Origin: Roseovarius faecimaris
GTDB taxonomy: Bacteria > Pseudomonadota > Alphaproteobacteria > Rhodobacterales > Rhodobacteraceae
NCBI RefSeq assembly: GCF_009762325.1
Contig: NZ_CP034348.1
Coordinates: 750,501-814,500 of the forward strand
DNA length: 64,000 bases
Reading direction: 5' to 3'
Each line of letters begins with the position of its first letter. Within the stretch, counting starts at the first letter, position 1. Positions 19,097 to 28,211 of this stretch are shown one piece after another. The notes beneath the pieces were generated by a model. That model was not told where the DNA came from. It saw only the letters and a list, made by a program, of their open reading frames with translations, and did not search any database. A program made the translations under genes and the position numbers.

Positions 19097-19705
19097 CTAG
19101 CCCTCCCCGGGCCGTTTCATGCTGAACGACTCGCGAATGACCGAATAGTCCATGTAGCCAAGGCGCGTGAGCGGGCGGACGCGCAGCACGTCGAATTTGC
19201 CGCCGACGATATACTCATCGCGCATATGCACGCCTGTCACCTCGCCAAAGACCACCACATTGGCCGCGCCCGGCAGCGTGACGATCTGGGTCAGTTTGCA
19301 TTCCAGTGCCGCCGGCGCCTCGGCCACGCGCGCGCAATCGATCGTCTCGCACGGCGCTTTTTCGAGCTCGGCATCGGCGAATTCATCCAGCCCGGCCTCC
19401 CACGGTCCAGACGTGCGGTTCATCGCATCTTTCAGGGCCTCCGACACGATGTTGACGCAGAACACTCCCGTCTCGCGGATCTGGGCCACACTGTCCTTGG
19501 TGCCGTCGCGGTCCGGCTTGGAGCCGGTCGAGGCAAACATGACCTGCGGCGGGACATAAGCGACCGCATTGAAGAACGAATAGGGCGCAAGGTTGTCATG
19601 GCCATTTGCACCGCGGGTCGAGATCCAGCCGATCGGGCGCGGGGTCACGATGGCGTTGAACGGGTTATGCGGCAGGCCGTGGCCGTCTTCGGGTCTGTAG
19701 AACAT
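19097..19705 (-). CDS. Flavin reductase-like FMN-binding protein
   Basis: 202 residues from ATG 19703-19705 (MFYRPEDGHG); the longer frame adds 27 unlikely residues. The flavin reductase-like split-barrel domain covers most of the protein. Key blocks are PFNAIVTPRPIGWISTRG, NLAPYSFFNAVAYVPPQVMF and DSVAQIRETGVFCVNIVS, typical of the DIM6/NTAB-type family that binds FMN and reduces it with NAD(P)H. It is divergent from the GNAT gene 87 bp away. The physiological partner is unknown. Confidence 0.9.
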   Translation of the reverse strand: MFYRPEDGHGLPHNPFNAIVTPRPIGWISTRGANGHDNLAPYSFFNAVAYVPPQVMFASTGSKPDRDGTKDSVAQIRETGVFCVNIVSEALKDAMNRTSGPWEAGLDEFADAELEKAPCETIDCARVAEAPAALECKLTQIVTLPGAANVVVFGEVTGVHMRDEYIVGGKFDVLRVRPLTRLGYMDYSVIRESFSMKRPGEG

Positions 19706-19791
19706 CGCGGCACCTTCCAAATAGGTTTGTACTAGCCCTAGCGCCATGCTACCCGCATGGCCAGCCGAAAACCTGCGGGAGCGCACCCCAA

Positions 19792-20277
19792 GTGTTTGAA
19801 CTGACGCCCGAAACGCCTGAGGACTGGTGGGAGGTCGAAGCCCTCTATGACCTGTGCTTTGCGCCCGGGCGCGAGGCGTTGTCTTCGTACCGGTTGCGCG
19901 ATGACGTTCCGCCCGTCGACGGGCTCTGCGTCGTGGCGCGGGACGAGGGCGGCATTCTGGCAGGGGCGATCCGGTTCTGGCCTGTGCGCGTGGGCGGGGC
20001 CGAGGCGCTGCTTCTGGGGCCGGTGGCCGTGCACCCCACCTATCAGGGCGAGGGGCTGGGCGGCTATCTCATCCTCGACAGCCTTGACCGGGCGCGCGAT
20101 GGCGGCTGGGCGCGGGTCATGCTGGTGGGCGATGCGCCCTATTATAGCCGCTTCGGCTTCCGGCGGTTGACCGATGTCGAAATGCCCCCGCCCACCAATC
20201 CCGAGCGCGTGTTGGGCGTGGCCCTGAAGGCCGGAGCCTGGGACGGGGTGAGCGGGCTGGTCACACGCGCGGCTTGA
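19792..20277 (+). CDS. GNAT-family N-acetyltransferase, YhbS-like
   Basis: 161 residues from a GTG start with GGGAG ten bases upstream. The acetyl-CoA-binding motif is LLLGPVAVHPTYQGEGLGGYL, about residues 74-94, followed by the YYSRFGFRR block typical of YhbS-like N-acetyltransferases that modify an amine on a small molecule or protein. The substrate is unknown. It is followed 55 bp later by the EcsC-family gene on the same strand, so the two may be co-transcribed. Confidence 0.9.
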   Translation: MFELTPETPEDWWEVEALYDLCFAPGREALSSYRLRDDVPPVDGLCVVARDEGGILAGAIRFWPVRVGGAEALLLGPVAVHPTYQGEGLGGYLILDSLDRARDGGWARVMLVGDAPYYSRFGFRRLTDVEMPPPTNPERVLGVALKAGAWDGVSGLVTRAA

Positions 20278-20331
20278 AAAAATGGCGCTCCGTGCCGATC
20301 TTTAACGCAAAGGGCCACGGAAAGGACCGCA

Positions 20332-21099
20332 ATGGAGCTGCTGGACGCGCCAATCACCGAGGAAACCACCGAGGCCCGCCTCGACGCGCTGGTGCGCCGC
20401 CATGCGCGCGCGGGCAATATGGGGATTCAGGTTCTCAATCTCATTGGCGGGCAGGCGGAAAACCTGCTTGACCGGTTGCCCAAGGAGATGCGCGCGCGTT
20501 TGGGCGACGGCGCCGAGCAGGCGTTGCGCCTGGCCATGGAGGCGGCACAACGCTCGCGCGGGGTGGTGGGGGAACAGCCGGGCTGGCTCAGCCGGGCGGT
20601 GACCACGGCCATGGGTGCTGCGGGCGGTTTTGGAGGGTTGCCCTCGGCCATGGCCGAGCTGCCAGTGACCACCACGATCCTTCTGCGCGCCATTCAGGAC
20701 GTGGCCGCCGAACACGGCTTTGATCCAAACGAGGAAAGCGTGCAGTTCGACTGTATCCAGGTTTTTGCCGCGGCAGGGCCGTTGGGTGATGACGACGGCA
20801 GCGATCTGGCCTTTCTTGGCACGCGGGTGACCGTGACCGGGGCCGCCGTGCAGGGCCTGATTGCGCGGGTCGCACCGCGTCTTGCCACGGTGCTGGGTCA
20901 GAAGCTGGCCGCGCAGACCGTGCCGGTGCTGGGGGCCGCCGCAGGCGCTGCCACGAACTATGCCTATACCTCCTACTATCAGGAAATGGCGCATGTACAT
21001 TTCGGATTGCGCCGACTGGCGGCAGAGGCCGATCAGGATCATGCCGCGCTGGTTGAGGAGTTTCGCAAACGGGTCGCCGTGCCGGTCAAACGCGCCTGA
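20332..21099 (+). CDS. EcsC family protein
   Basis: 255 residues, start supported by AAAGGACC. The sequence shows the EcsC-family pattern: an N-terminal helix, a Gly/Ala-rich amphipathic or membrane-active middle (TAMGAAGGFGGLPSAMAELP, then TTILLRAIQDVAAEHG) and a second Ala/Gly-rich helical segment (VPVLGAAAGAATNYAYTSYY). The family is named after a Bacillus locus affecting secretion and ABC-transporter function, but no biochemical role is established. It is convergent with ptsP, and a 26-base palindromic repeat fills the gap. Confidence 0.82.
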   Translation: MELLDAPITEETTEARLDALVRRHARAGNMGIQVLNLIGGQAENLLDRLPKEMRARLGDGAEQALRLAMEAAQRSRGVVGEQPGWLSRAVTTAMGAAGGFGGLPSAMAELPVTTTILLRAIQDVAAEHGFDPNEESVQFDCIQVFAAAGPLGDDDGSDLAFLGTRVTVTGAAVQGLIARVAPRLATVLGQKLAAQTVPVLGAAAGAATNYAYTSYYQEMAHVHFGLRRLAAEADQDHAALVEEFRKRVAVPVKRA

Positions 21100-21104
21100 G
21101 GGGT

Positions 21105-21130
21105 GGTGCGTGAAATCACGCACCCTACGC
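21105..21130. repeat. REP-like palindrome, copy 1
   Basis: GGTGCGTGA-AA-TCACGCACC (21105-21124) is a 9-bp perfect inverted repeat followed by CTACGC. The same unit recurs at 39104-39130 and, as a facing pair, at 46686-46742. This copy fills the gap between the convergent EcsC and ptsP genes. It could also end transcription from both sides, though there is no T-run directly after it. Confidence 0.8.
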
Positions 21131-23374
21131 CTATAATTTTCCGCGCAGGTACTCGAGGACCGCGGGGCGTACCGACATATCGCCCCGGTCGCGCGCGGCG
21201 TGAATTATGGCGCGCAGCTCACCAAGATCGGAGCGCCGCAGAATCGACTTGACCGGACCAATGGAGGCAGGGCGCATCGACAGGATGCGCATCCCGATAG
21301 CGGCAAAGCAGGCGGCTTCGACCGGGCGGCCCGCATCCTCGCCGCAGAAGCTGAGCGGTGTGCCTGTCGCCTCGCATCGCTGCACGATCCGCTCCAGAAA
21401 GCTCAGGAAGCTGACGTTGAGCGTATCATAGCGCCGCCGGACACGCTCATTCTCGCGGTCTGCAGCAAAGAAAAATTGTTTGAGGTCGTTCCCGCCGATG
21501 GACAGAAACCCGACATCCTCAAAGAACTTGTCCGGCGCATAGGCCAGAGACGGCGTCTCGAGCATCGCGCCCAGTTCAAGGTTTTCGGGAATGGGGTGGC
21601 CAAGGATGCGCTCGCGCTCAAGAGCCTTGTCCATCTCTTCGCGGGCGCGCGTGTATTCTTCCATCTGTGCCACAAAGGGGAACATGACCGACAAGGGCCG
21701 TCCTTTCGCGGCACGCAAGAGCGCCTGCAGCTGCATCCGCATCACCCCGGGCTTGTCGAGGCCCACACGGATCGCCCGCCAGCCCATTGCCGGGTTGGGC
21801 TCGTCATTGGGTTTCATATAGGGCAGTACCTTGTCCGAGCCGATATCGAGCGTGCGGAACACCACGCGCTTGCCTTGTGCCGCGTCCATGACACGCGCGT
21901 AAAGCTCGCTCAGTTCGGCACGTTTCGGCATTTGGCTGCGCACGAGGAACTGAAGCTCGGTACGAAACAGCCCCACGCCTTCGGCCCCGGACCCGGCAAG
22001 GCTGGGCAGATCGGCCATCAGCCCGGCATTCATATGCAGCGCGATGGTGTGGCCGTCCAGTGTCTCGGCCGGCTTGTCGCGGATCGAGGCGTACCGCTCC
22101 TGCGCCTGGGCCTGCATCGCCATCTTGTCGCGGAAGGCGGATTTGACCGTGTCTTCCGGGCGCAGATGCACAACCCCCTGGTCGCCATCGACCATGATGA
22201 AGTCGCCATTCAGCGCCTCCGTGGTGACGCGGCTGGCATGGATCACCAGCGGGATCGCAAGCGCCCGGGCCACGATGGCGGCATGGCTGCCGACCGAGCC
22301 TTCCTCCAGCACGATCCCTTTCAGGCTCCGGCCGTAATCGAGAAGCTCTGCAGGGCCGATATTGCGTGCGATCAGGATCGGATCTGCGGGCATTTCGGCG
22401 CCCGTTTCAGAGCCTTGTCCGGTCAGAATCCGCAAAAGCCGGTTCGACAGATCATCCAGATCGTGCAGCCGCTCGCGCAGATAGGAATCCGACACCTGGC
22501 CCATGCGGGCGCGGGCGGTGCTTTGTTCTTTCTCCACCGCAGCCTCGGCTGACAGGCCGCGCTCGATGTCTTCCTCCATGCGCCGCATCCAGCCTTTGGA
22601 ATTGGCGAACATGCGATAGGCTTCGAGGACCTGAAGATGCTCCTTGTCGCCGCCGCTTGCGGAACTGAGCATCTTGTCCACCCCAACGCGCAGTTCTTCG
22701 ACAGCGGCATTCAGGCGCTCCAGCTCACGGTCAGGATCATCGGCAATCGGGTTGGTGACCACAACGCGCGGCTCGTGCAGCCACACATGGCCCTGTGCCG
22801 CGCCTTCCTGGCCGGTTGCACCATGAAAGAGCACCGGCTGCTGGTGCCGTGCCTTCAGCGCCGCGCCTTCGCCGACAAAGGCACCCAGCTCGGTCATCTC
22901 GGCCAGCACCATCGCTGTCACTTCGGTGGCATAGACCTCTTCCTCGGAGTAGATGCGCGCGTCTTTCGACTGTACCACCAGAACGCCCAGCATTTCGCCC
23001 AGCCGTTGCACCGGCACGCCGAGAAAAGAGGAATAGGCCTCTTCCCCGGTCTCGGGCATGTAGCGAAAACCACGGGTGTTGGGGGCGTCATCGGTGTTGA
23101 CGATACGCCCCGTGCGCGCCACCCGGCCCACCAGACCTTCGCCAAGGCGCATCCGGGTCTGGTGCACGGCTTCGGGGTTCAGGCCCTGGGTGGCGCAAAG
23201 TTCCAGCGTGTCGTCGTCGCGAAAAAGATAGATCGAGCACACATCAGTGTGCATTTCCTGGGCGATCAGCTGGGTGATCTGGTCAAGCCGCGTCTGACCG
23301 CCCGCATCTTCGGCCATCACCTCGCGCAGGCGGCCAAGCAACTTCCGGCTGTCTGTGTCGCGTGTTGCGGCCAT
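21131..23374 (-). CDS. ptsP: Nitrogen-type PTS enzyme I (phosphoenolpyruvate-protein phosphotransferase)
   Basis: 747 residues, the usual length for EI-Ntr. A GAF domain (about 25-165) precedes the enzyme I N-terminal domain (about 200-325), the swivelling phospho-His domain with the active histidine H364 in EEGSVGSHAAIVAR, and the PEP-binding TIM barrel (about 425-715) with GVGLFRTELQFL and SIGGNDLKQFFFAADREN. It takes phosphate from PEP and passes it to NPr and then EIIA-Ntr, a regulatory chain linked to nitrogen, potassium and cell-envelope control. It lies 179 bp downstream of lysC on the same strand; that gap holds nothing I can identify. Confidence 0.95.
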   Translation of the reverse strand: MAATRDTDSRKLLGRLREVMAEDAGGQTRLDQITQLIAQEMHTDVCSIYLFRDDDTLELCATQGLNPEAVHQTRMRLGEGLVGRVARTGRIVNTDDAPNTRGFRYMPETGEEAYSSFLGVPVQRLGEMLGVLVVQSKDARIYSEEEVYATEVTAMVLAEMTELGAFVGEGAALKARHQQPVLFHGATGQEGAAQGHVWLHEPRVVVTNPIADDPDRELERLNAAVEELRVGVDKMLSSASGGDKEHLQVLEAYRMFANSKGWMRRMEEDIERGLSAEAAVEKEQSTARARMGQVSDSYLRERLHDLDDLSNRLLRILTGQGSETGAEMPADPILIARNIGPAELLDYGRSLKGIVLEEGSVGSHAAIVARALAIPLVIHASRVTTEALNGDFIMVDGDQGVVHLRPEDTVKSAFRDKMAMQAQAQERYASIRDKPAETLDGHTIALHMNAGLMADLPSLAGSGAEGVGLFRTELQFLVRSQMPKRAELSELYARVMDAAQGKRVVFRTLDIGSDKVLPYMKPNDEPNPAMGWRAIRVGLDKPGVMRMQLQALLRAAKGRPLSVMFPFVAQMEEYTRAREEMDKALERERILGHPIPENLELGAMLETPSLAYAPDKFFEDVGFLSIGGNDLKQFFFAADRENERVRRRYDTLNVSFLSFLERIVQRCEATGTPLSFCGEDAGRPVEAACFAAIGMRILSMRPASIGPVKSILRRSDLGELRAIIHAARDRGDMSVRPAVLEYLRGKL

Positions 23375-23553
23375 CGCCCCTTTGTCCCTCCGGCGTGTCC
23401 GGTTCGTGCCGGAGCCGCGCCGTTTAAATCACAGGTTGCCCGGCTGTGAAACGGATATTTGGGCTGAGCAGAACATCCATCCGCAAAAATACGCTGACTT
23501 GCCCGAAAAACAGGCAGCTCCCCCGTCGCGCCGGTTCCTGCGGTTTTGTTGGA

Positions 23554-24792
23554 TCAGCCTGCCTTTTCCAGCTCGAACGCATCATGCAGCGCCTGCACGG
23601 CCAGCTCCATGTATTTGCGGTCGATCAGGACCGAGATCTTGATCTCGGAGGTGGCGATGACCTTGATGTTGATACCTTCATCAGAGAGCACCTTGAACAT
23701 CTTGGCCGCCACACCCGATTGCGAGCGCATGCCGATCCCAACGGCCGAAACCTTGGCCACGTCGGTGTCGGCGATCAGATCGTGGAAGTTGATCTCGCCC
23801 GCGTCCTTGGCGGCGTTCAGCGCCTTCTCGGCACGCAGCACCTGATCGGTGGGGCAGGAGAAGGTCATATCCGTCCGGCCTTCTTCGGCGATGTTCTGGA
23901 TGATCATGTCCACATTCACACCCGCTTCCGACAGCGGTCCGAAAATGGCGGCAGCGATGCCGGGGCGGTCGGCGACCGACACCAGCGTCATCTTGGCTTC
24001 ATCGCGGCTGTAGGCGATGCCGTTCACAACATTTGATTCCACGATTTCCTCCTCGGCGCAGACCAGCGTGCCCGCCTCGTCCGATTGTTCCTCGAAACTG
24101 CTCAGAACCCGCAGCTTCACATTATAGCGCATCGCCAGCTCGACCGAGCGGGTTTGCAACACCTTGGCCCCGAGCGAGGCCAGTTCCAGCATTTCCTCAA
24201 AGGCGATCTTGTCGAGCTTGCGGGCCTTGGAGGCGATCCGGGGGTCGGTGGTATAGACCCCGTCCACATCGGTGTAGATGTCGCAGCGTTCGGCGTCGAA
24301 AGCAGCGGCGAAGGCCACCGCGGTGGTGTCAGAGCCGCCCCGGCCCAATGTCGTGATGCGGCCCTCGGGGCTGACCCCCTGGAAGCCCGCCACGACAGCG
24401 ACACGCATGCCCTGGGCGAACTTGGCCATGATATTGTCGGTGGGGATCGCCTCGATCCGGGCGGCGGAATGGGCCGATGTGGTCTGAACCGGCACCTGCC
24501 AGCCCTGCCAGCTGCGGGCCGGGACATCCATTTCCTGAAGGGTCAGCGCCATGAGCCCGGCGGTCACGTTCTCGCCCGAGCTGACCACGGCGTCATATTC
24601 GCGTGCGTCATAAAGCGGAGAGGTCTCGCCGACCCACCCCACAAGCTCATTGGTCTTGCCGGACATGGCCGAGACGATAACGATGACATCATAACCCTTG
24701 GCAACCTCCACGCCAACGCGCTTGGCCGCGCGGCGGATGCGGTCGATATTGGCCACCGAGGTGCCACCGAATTTCATCACGAGAATGGGCAT
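23554..24792 (-). CDS. lysC: Aspartate kinase
   Basis: 412 residues, full length for the single-function LysC type. The N-terminal MKFGGTSVANIDRI is the aspartokinase signature. The kinase domain runs to about residue 240, and two ACT regulatory domains follow (about 265-340 and 345-410), where lysine and/or threonine bind for feedback control. It phosphorylates aspartate, the first step to lysine, threonine and methionine. It is transcribed leftward ahead of ptsP. The start is the only good ATG, with the signature beginning at residue 6. Confidence 0.96.
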   Translation of the reverse strand: MPILVMKFGGTSVANIDRIRRAAKRVGVEVAKGYDVIVIVSAMSGKTNELVGWVGETSPLYDAREYDAVVSSGENVTAGLMALTLQEMDVPARSWQGWQVPVQTTSAHSAARIEAIPTDNIMAKFAQGMRVAVVAGFQGVSPEGRITTLGRGGSDTTAVAFAAAFDAERCDIYTDVDGVYTTDPRIASKARKLDKIAFEEMLELASLGAKVLQTRSVELAMRYNVKLRVLSSFEEQSDEAGTLVCAEEEIVESNVVNGIAYSRDEAKMTLVSVADRPGIAAAIFGPLSEAGVNVDMIIQNIAEEGRTDMTFSCPTDQVLRAEKALNAAKDAGEINFHDLIADTDVAKVSAVGIGMRSQSGVAAKMFKVLSDEGINIKVIATSEIKISVLIDRKYMELAVQALHDAFELEKAG

Positions 24793-24932
24793 GGGATATG
24801 TCCTGACGTCTTGATCGCGCGGGGTTTACGCGGGCCTGCGCGCCAGTGCAATAGGCATCCTGCCGCAGGGTCGCTCATCCGCCTTTACAGGCGGCCTCGC
24901 GAGGCAGACGCAGGACCGGCCCGATCTGGGGC

Positions 24933-25577
24933 TCAGTAGGGATGTGCGCGTCCGTCCCAGGTCTCGAAGCAGCCGGTGGTCGACATCGAGAGCGCGGCGA
25001 AGCGCGCAATCAGGCCGTCGCAGGATTCCTGCATACTGATATCCGCCGAAGCGCCCCCCATATCCGTGCGCACCCACCCCGGATGGTAAATGCCCACGGC
25101 AATACCGTCCTCCCTGAGATCCATGGACAGATTGCGCCCCAGATTGAGCGCCGCGGCTTTGGATGCACGGTAGATATAGCTGCCGCCTGGTGCGCGTTCA
25201 TGGCTGGCCATCTGGCTTGAGATGATGGCGATCTTCGCCGCCCGCGCCGCGCGGAGGTTCGGCAGGAGCGCCTGCACGGTCAGAAACACCCCTGTCACAT
25301 TCGCCGCAAATGTCGTTGCCCACATCTCGGCGGGATAGCCCGTCTCAAGCGTCTGACCCTTATCGAGGTAAACGCCGGCGTTGCAGACCAGCAGATCCAC
25401 GGCTTTGCCGCTGAGCCTCTCGGCCAGCGCGGCCTGTTGTGCCGGGTCGGTCACATCGAGCGGCAGACAGCCCCCGGCATTGCGCGCCGTGCGGGTCACG
25501 TCATCGCCGGATGCCTCATATTGCGCGGCAAGCGCGGCCCCAATCCCGCGATTGGCTCCGGTGATCACGACATGCAT
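24933..25577 (-). CDS. Short-chain dehydrogenase/reductase, CsgA/sniffer-like
   Basis: 214 residues, short for an SDR. The cofactor motif TGANRGIG is at residues 6-13, a CNAG block at 65-68, and the catalytic Y136-xxx-K140 sits in YRASK with serines near 120. The shape (short, C-terminal GWVRTDMGG) matches the C-factor/sniffer-type carbonyl reductases. The substrate is unknown. It is followed by nothing obvious on its strand, and the DUF1178 gene starts its leftward path just upstream (11 bp), so the two are likely co-transcribed. Confidence 0.9.
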   Translation of the reverse strand: MHVVITGANRGIGAALAAQYEASGDDVTRTARNAGGCLPLDVTDPAQQAALAERLSGKAVDLLVCNAGVYLDKGQTLETGYPAEMWATTFAANVTGVFLTVQALLPNLRAARAAKIAIISSQMASHERAPGGSYIYRASKAAALNLGRNLSMDLREDGIAVGIYHPGWVRTDMGGASADISMQESCDGLIARFAALSMSTTGCFETWDGRAHPY

Positions 25578-25588
25578 GAGAGTGTCCT

Positions 25589-26017
25589 TCAGTTGGTCTT
25601 GCGGGCGGGGACGAAGGGCAGTGGGGCCACCGGCACGCCGTCCTCGATCAGCTTCTTTGCGTCTTCCGGTTTCGCCTCGCCGTAAATCGCGCGTTCCGGG
25701 GAAATTCCGTCATGAATATCGCGCGCCTCGCGGGCGAAATTCATGCCGACATATTCCGAGTTTTCCTCGATCTTCCGGCGCAGTTCGGCAAGCGTCTGCT
25801 CGGCCGGGTGCTCGGACCGGGTCAGCGGTGTGTCCGGCTCGCTGCGGGATTTGCTGTCAGACACACGCGGGGCCATGATCGCCTTTTCGACCTGCGCCGA
25901 CCCGCAGACCGCACAGTTGACCATGCCGGCGCTTTGCAGCTTGTCAAAGGCATCGGAAGATTGGAACCAGCTATCGAAGCGGTGCCCGTCCTCGCATTTC
26001 AAGGTGAAGCTGATCAT
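25589..26017 (-). CDS. DUF1178 family protein with N-terminal zinc-ribbon-like motif
   Basis: 142 residues, the usual DUF1178 length. The N terminus MISFTLKCEDGHRFDSWFQS followed by CAVCGS places cysteines at C8, C35 and C38 plus H11, a likely zinc knuckle. The C-terminal region includes YVGMNFAREARDIHDG and RAIYGEAKPEDAKKLIEDG, both family hallmarks. Function is not known for any member that I can name. It is placed upstream of the SDR gene on the same strand, 11 bp apart. Confidence 0.93.
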   Translation of the reverse strand: MISFTLKCEDGHRFDSWFQSSDAFDKLQSAGMVNCAVCGSAQVEKAIMAPRVSDSKSRSEPDTPLTRSEHPAEQTLAELRRKIEENSEYVGMNFAREARDIHDGISPERAIYGEAKPEDAKKLIEDGVPVAPLPFVPARKTN

Positions 26018-26086
26018 GTGTTAGCCTCGGATAAACACTGATTGAAACGTAACCGCGTCCCGATGGAAATCAAGACCCGGAAAGTG

Positions 26087-26566
26087 TCAAAGCCGAGTGA
26101 ACATGCCGGGATCAAAACGCCGGATGATATCGGCCAGTTCAGGCTCGTTCACGCGTTCTGCCGCCTTTTTCGGGCTGAGCCATTTCCGCTTGCGCATTCC
26201 GGCTTCGGGGAACTTGTTGGCAACTGACTTTACCTTCACCGGGTAAACCATTGCGACACAGGGCAAATCCGTCTGATCGTCCACCTGCTTGTGATAAGAG
26301 AACAACCCCAGCCCGACATTGTGAGCCTTGCCGATCACGCCGGCCTCTTCCCAGGCTTCGGTCAGCGCGCTCTCGCTCGGCGTTTTGCCATCGGCAGGCC
26401 AGCCCTTGGGCACGATCCAGCGGCCGCTTCTGCGGCTCGTGATCAGCAGGATTTCAGGCTTGCCCTTGACCATGCGATAGCACAGCGCGGCAAATTGTGT
26501 CCGCAGATCGCGCTTGCCCATATCAGCGAGTGAAATCGGCTCCTGTCGGGATGTCATGATCGTCAT
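26087..26566 (-). CDS. NUDIX hydrolase, DIPP-like
   Basis: 159 residues from ATG 26564-26566, after AGGAAA; the next ATG (26555-26557) is also possible. The Nudix box is present in the alphaproteobacterial form: WIVPKGWPADGKTPSE followed by EAWEEAGV, with the usual Arg before the first Glu replaced by Thr. This variant is common in diphosphoinositol/polyphosphate-type or Ap4A-type hydrolases (LITSRRSGRWIVPKGWP pattern). It removes a nucleoside or phosphate diphosphate linkage in the cytoplasm; the substrate is not known. It is divergent from modA. Confidence 0.88.
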   Translation of the reverse strand: MTIMTSRQEPISLADMGKRDLRTQFAALCYRMVKGKPEILLITSRRSGRWIVPKGWPADGKTPSESALTEAWEEAGVIGKAHNVGLGLFSYHKQVDDQTDLPCVAMVYPVKVKSVANKFPEAGMRKRKWLSPKKAAERVNEPELADIIRRFDPGMFTRL

Positions 26567-26715
26567 TTTCCTGTGCCCGCTTTCTGCTCTTCTCTCTGGG
26601 CTGAGGTGCATAATATGCGCAAATACAGGGTTTTGGCTAGGGGCAAAGAAAAATTGTGTGGAAAAATGTTGGTTTCGTGGGGAATTGAGTGAATCTCGCG
26701 TCGGGAGGTGGCCCT

Positions 26716-27522
26716 GTGAATTGTCTTGCGCCCGATATCGGCTTGCGGAATACTTTGGCGATGCGTCACCTTTTCCGAAATATTGCAGCGGTTTGCGCCC
26801 TGTTTTTTATGTCGGTTTCCAGCTCGGGATCGGAGCGCGTGACGGTCTTTGCCGCGGCCTCTCTGAAGGGGGCGCTGGATGAGGTGGCCGAGATGGCGCC
26901 GGTCGAGATGACCCTATCCTACGGTGGCAGCGGGTTAATCGCCCGGCAGGTGGCGCAGGGGGCCCCGGCGGACCTCGTGATCCTGGCCAATACCGACTGG
27001 ATGGATTGGCTTGTGTCAGAAATGCCGGACAGAGACCTGTTGCCAAAGAACTTTCTTGGCAACAGCCTTGTCCTGATCGGCGCGAGGGACGCCGACGAGG
27101 TAACGGCGCTCTCGGGCAAAGAGATACATCGGCGTCTGGCGGGTGGGCGCCTCGCCGTGGGCCTGACAACGAGCGTTCCGGCCGGGATCTATGCCCGCCA
27201 GTGGCTGGAGACCGAAGGGATTTGGACCAGCCTGCGCCCGCACCTTGCGGAGGTGGATAATGTCCGCGCCGCTCTGGCTCTTGTCGCCCGAGGCGAGGCG
27301 CCTCTGGGCGTCGTGTATGCCAGCGATGCCCTGGCGGAACCGAGGGTGCGCGTGCTTTACAACATTCCAGCGTCGGCACATGAAGAGATCACGTATCCCC
27401 TTCTTGTCCTTGATGGCAAGAACGCCTCGCAAGCGTCTGTTTTACAAGACTACCTCATGAGTGAGGCCACCCAGGCCGTCTTTGTCCGACATGGGTTTCT
27501 GCCCGTCAGGCCGCGCCCGTGA
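26716..27522 (+). CDS. modA: Molybdate ABC transporter periplasmic binding protein
   Basis: 268 residues from a GTG at 26716, chosen because GGGAGG lies seven bases upstream. An ATG at 26761 gives a shorter, more usual signal peptide (MRHLFRNIAAVCALFFMSVS) but lacks a ribosome site, so the start is undecided. The mature protein has the ModA pattern: VTVFAAASLKGALDEV at the start, SYGGSGLIARQVAQGAPADLVI, and an APLGVVYASDA block near the end, with the Ser and Tyr that hold molybdate. It overlaps modB by four bases. I see no clear ModE operator in the 150 bp upstream. Confidence 0.93.
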   Translation: MNCLAPDIGLRNTLAMRHLFRNIAAVCALFFMSVSSSGSERVTVFAAASLKGALDEVAEMAPVEMTLSYGGSGLIARQVAQGAPADLVILANTDWMDWLVSEMPDRDLLPKNFLGNSLVLIGARDADEVTALSGKEIHRRLAGGRLAVGLTTSVPAGIYARQWLETEGIWTSLRPHLAEVDNVRAALALVARGEAPLGVVYASDALAEPRVRVLYNIPASAHEEITYPLLVLDGKNASQASVLQDYLMSEATQAVFVRHGFLPVRPRP

Positions 27523-28211
27523 CCTTGCGCGACGAAGAATGGGCGGCGCTGACGCTGTCGCTTCAGGTCTCGGTGGTCGCCGTGCTGTTCACCCTGCCGC
27601 TGGCGGTGCTGGTGGCCTATCTGCTCGCGCGGCGCGAGTTTCCGGGCAAGGGATTGCTGAGCGCGCTCGTGCATCTCCCTCTGGTGCTGCCGCCGGTGGT
27701 GACGGGCTATCTGCTGCTGCTGACCTTTGGCCGAAACGGCGCTGTCGGGCGATGGCTAGACGAGATATTCGGCCTTGTCCTGGCTTTTCGCTGGACCGGA
27801 GCCGCGCTGGCCGCGGGCATCATGGGTTTTCCGTTGATGGTCAGGGCGATACGGCTCGCAATTGAGGCGGTGGATCCACGTCTGAACGCGGCGGCGTCCA
27901 CGTTGGGCGCGGGCCCGTGGGCGCGGTTCTTCCTGGTCACTCTGCCGCTTATCGCACCAGGTATCCTGGCCGGGTGCGTCCTGGGCTTTGCCAAGGCGAT
28001 GGGGGAATTCGGGGCGACGATCACCTTCGTGGCCAACATCCCCGGAGAGACACAGACCTTGCCTTCGGCGATCTACGCCTTCCTGCAGGTGCCGGGCGCG
28101 GAGGACGCCGCCATGCGCATGGTGGTGCTCTCGTTGGTGGTTGCGGTTGGGGCGGTTCTGATCTCTGAATGGTTGTCCCGGCGCGTGGCCGAAAGGATAG
28201 GCCGCTCATGA
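27519..28211 (+). CDS. modB: Molybdate ABC transporter permease
   Basis: 230 residues from a GTG that overlaps the modA stop (GTGA). It has five membrane segments, the ModB signature VLPPVVTGYLLLLTFGRNG and the EAA-type coupling loop DPRLNAAASTLGAGPWARFF that contacts ModC. AKAMGEFGATITFVANIPGET is highly typical of ModB. Two copies form the channel for molybdate (or tungstate) in the inner membrane. It overlaps modC by four bases, so the three genes are one translationally coupled operon. Confidence 0.96.
   Translation: MTLRDEEWAALTLSLQVSVVAVLFTLPLAVLVAYLLARREFPGKGLLSALVHLPLVLPPVVTGYLLLLTFGRNGAVGRWLDEIFGLVLAFRWTGAALAAGIMGFPLMVRAIRLAIEAVDPRLNAAASTLGAGPWARFFLVTLPLIAPGILAGCVLGFAKAMGEFGATITFVANIPGETQTLPSAIYAFLQVPGAEDAAMRMVVLSLVVAVGAVLISEWLSRRVAERIGRS

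Noticed and set aside
26612..26715. ModE operator or molybdenum-cofactor RNA motif before modABC
   Set aside because: Only a weak TGCATA/ATGCGCA dyad is present; neither a ModE-type nor a Moco-type pattern is convincing.
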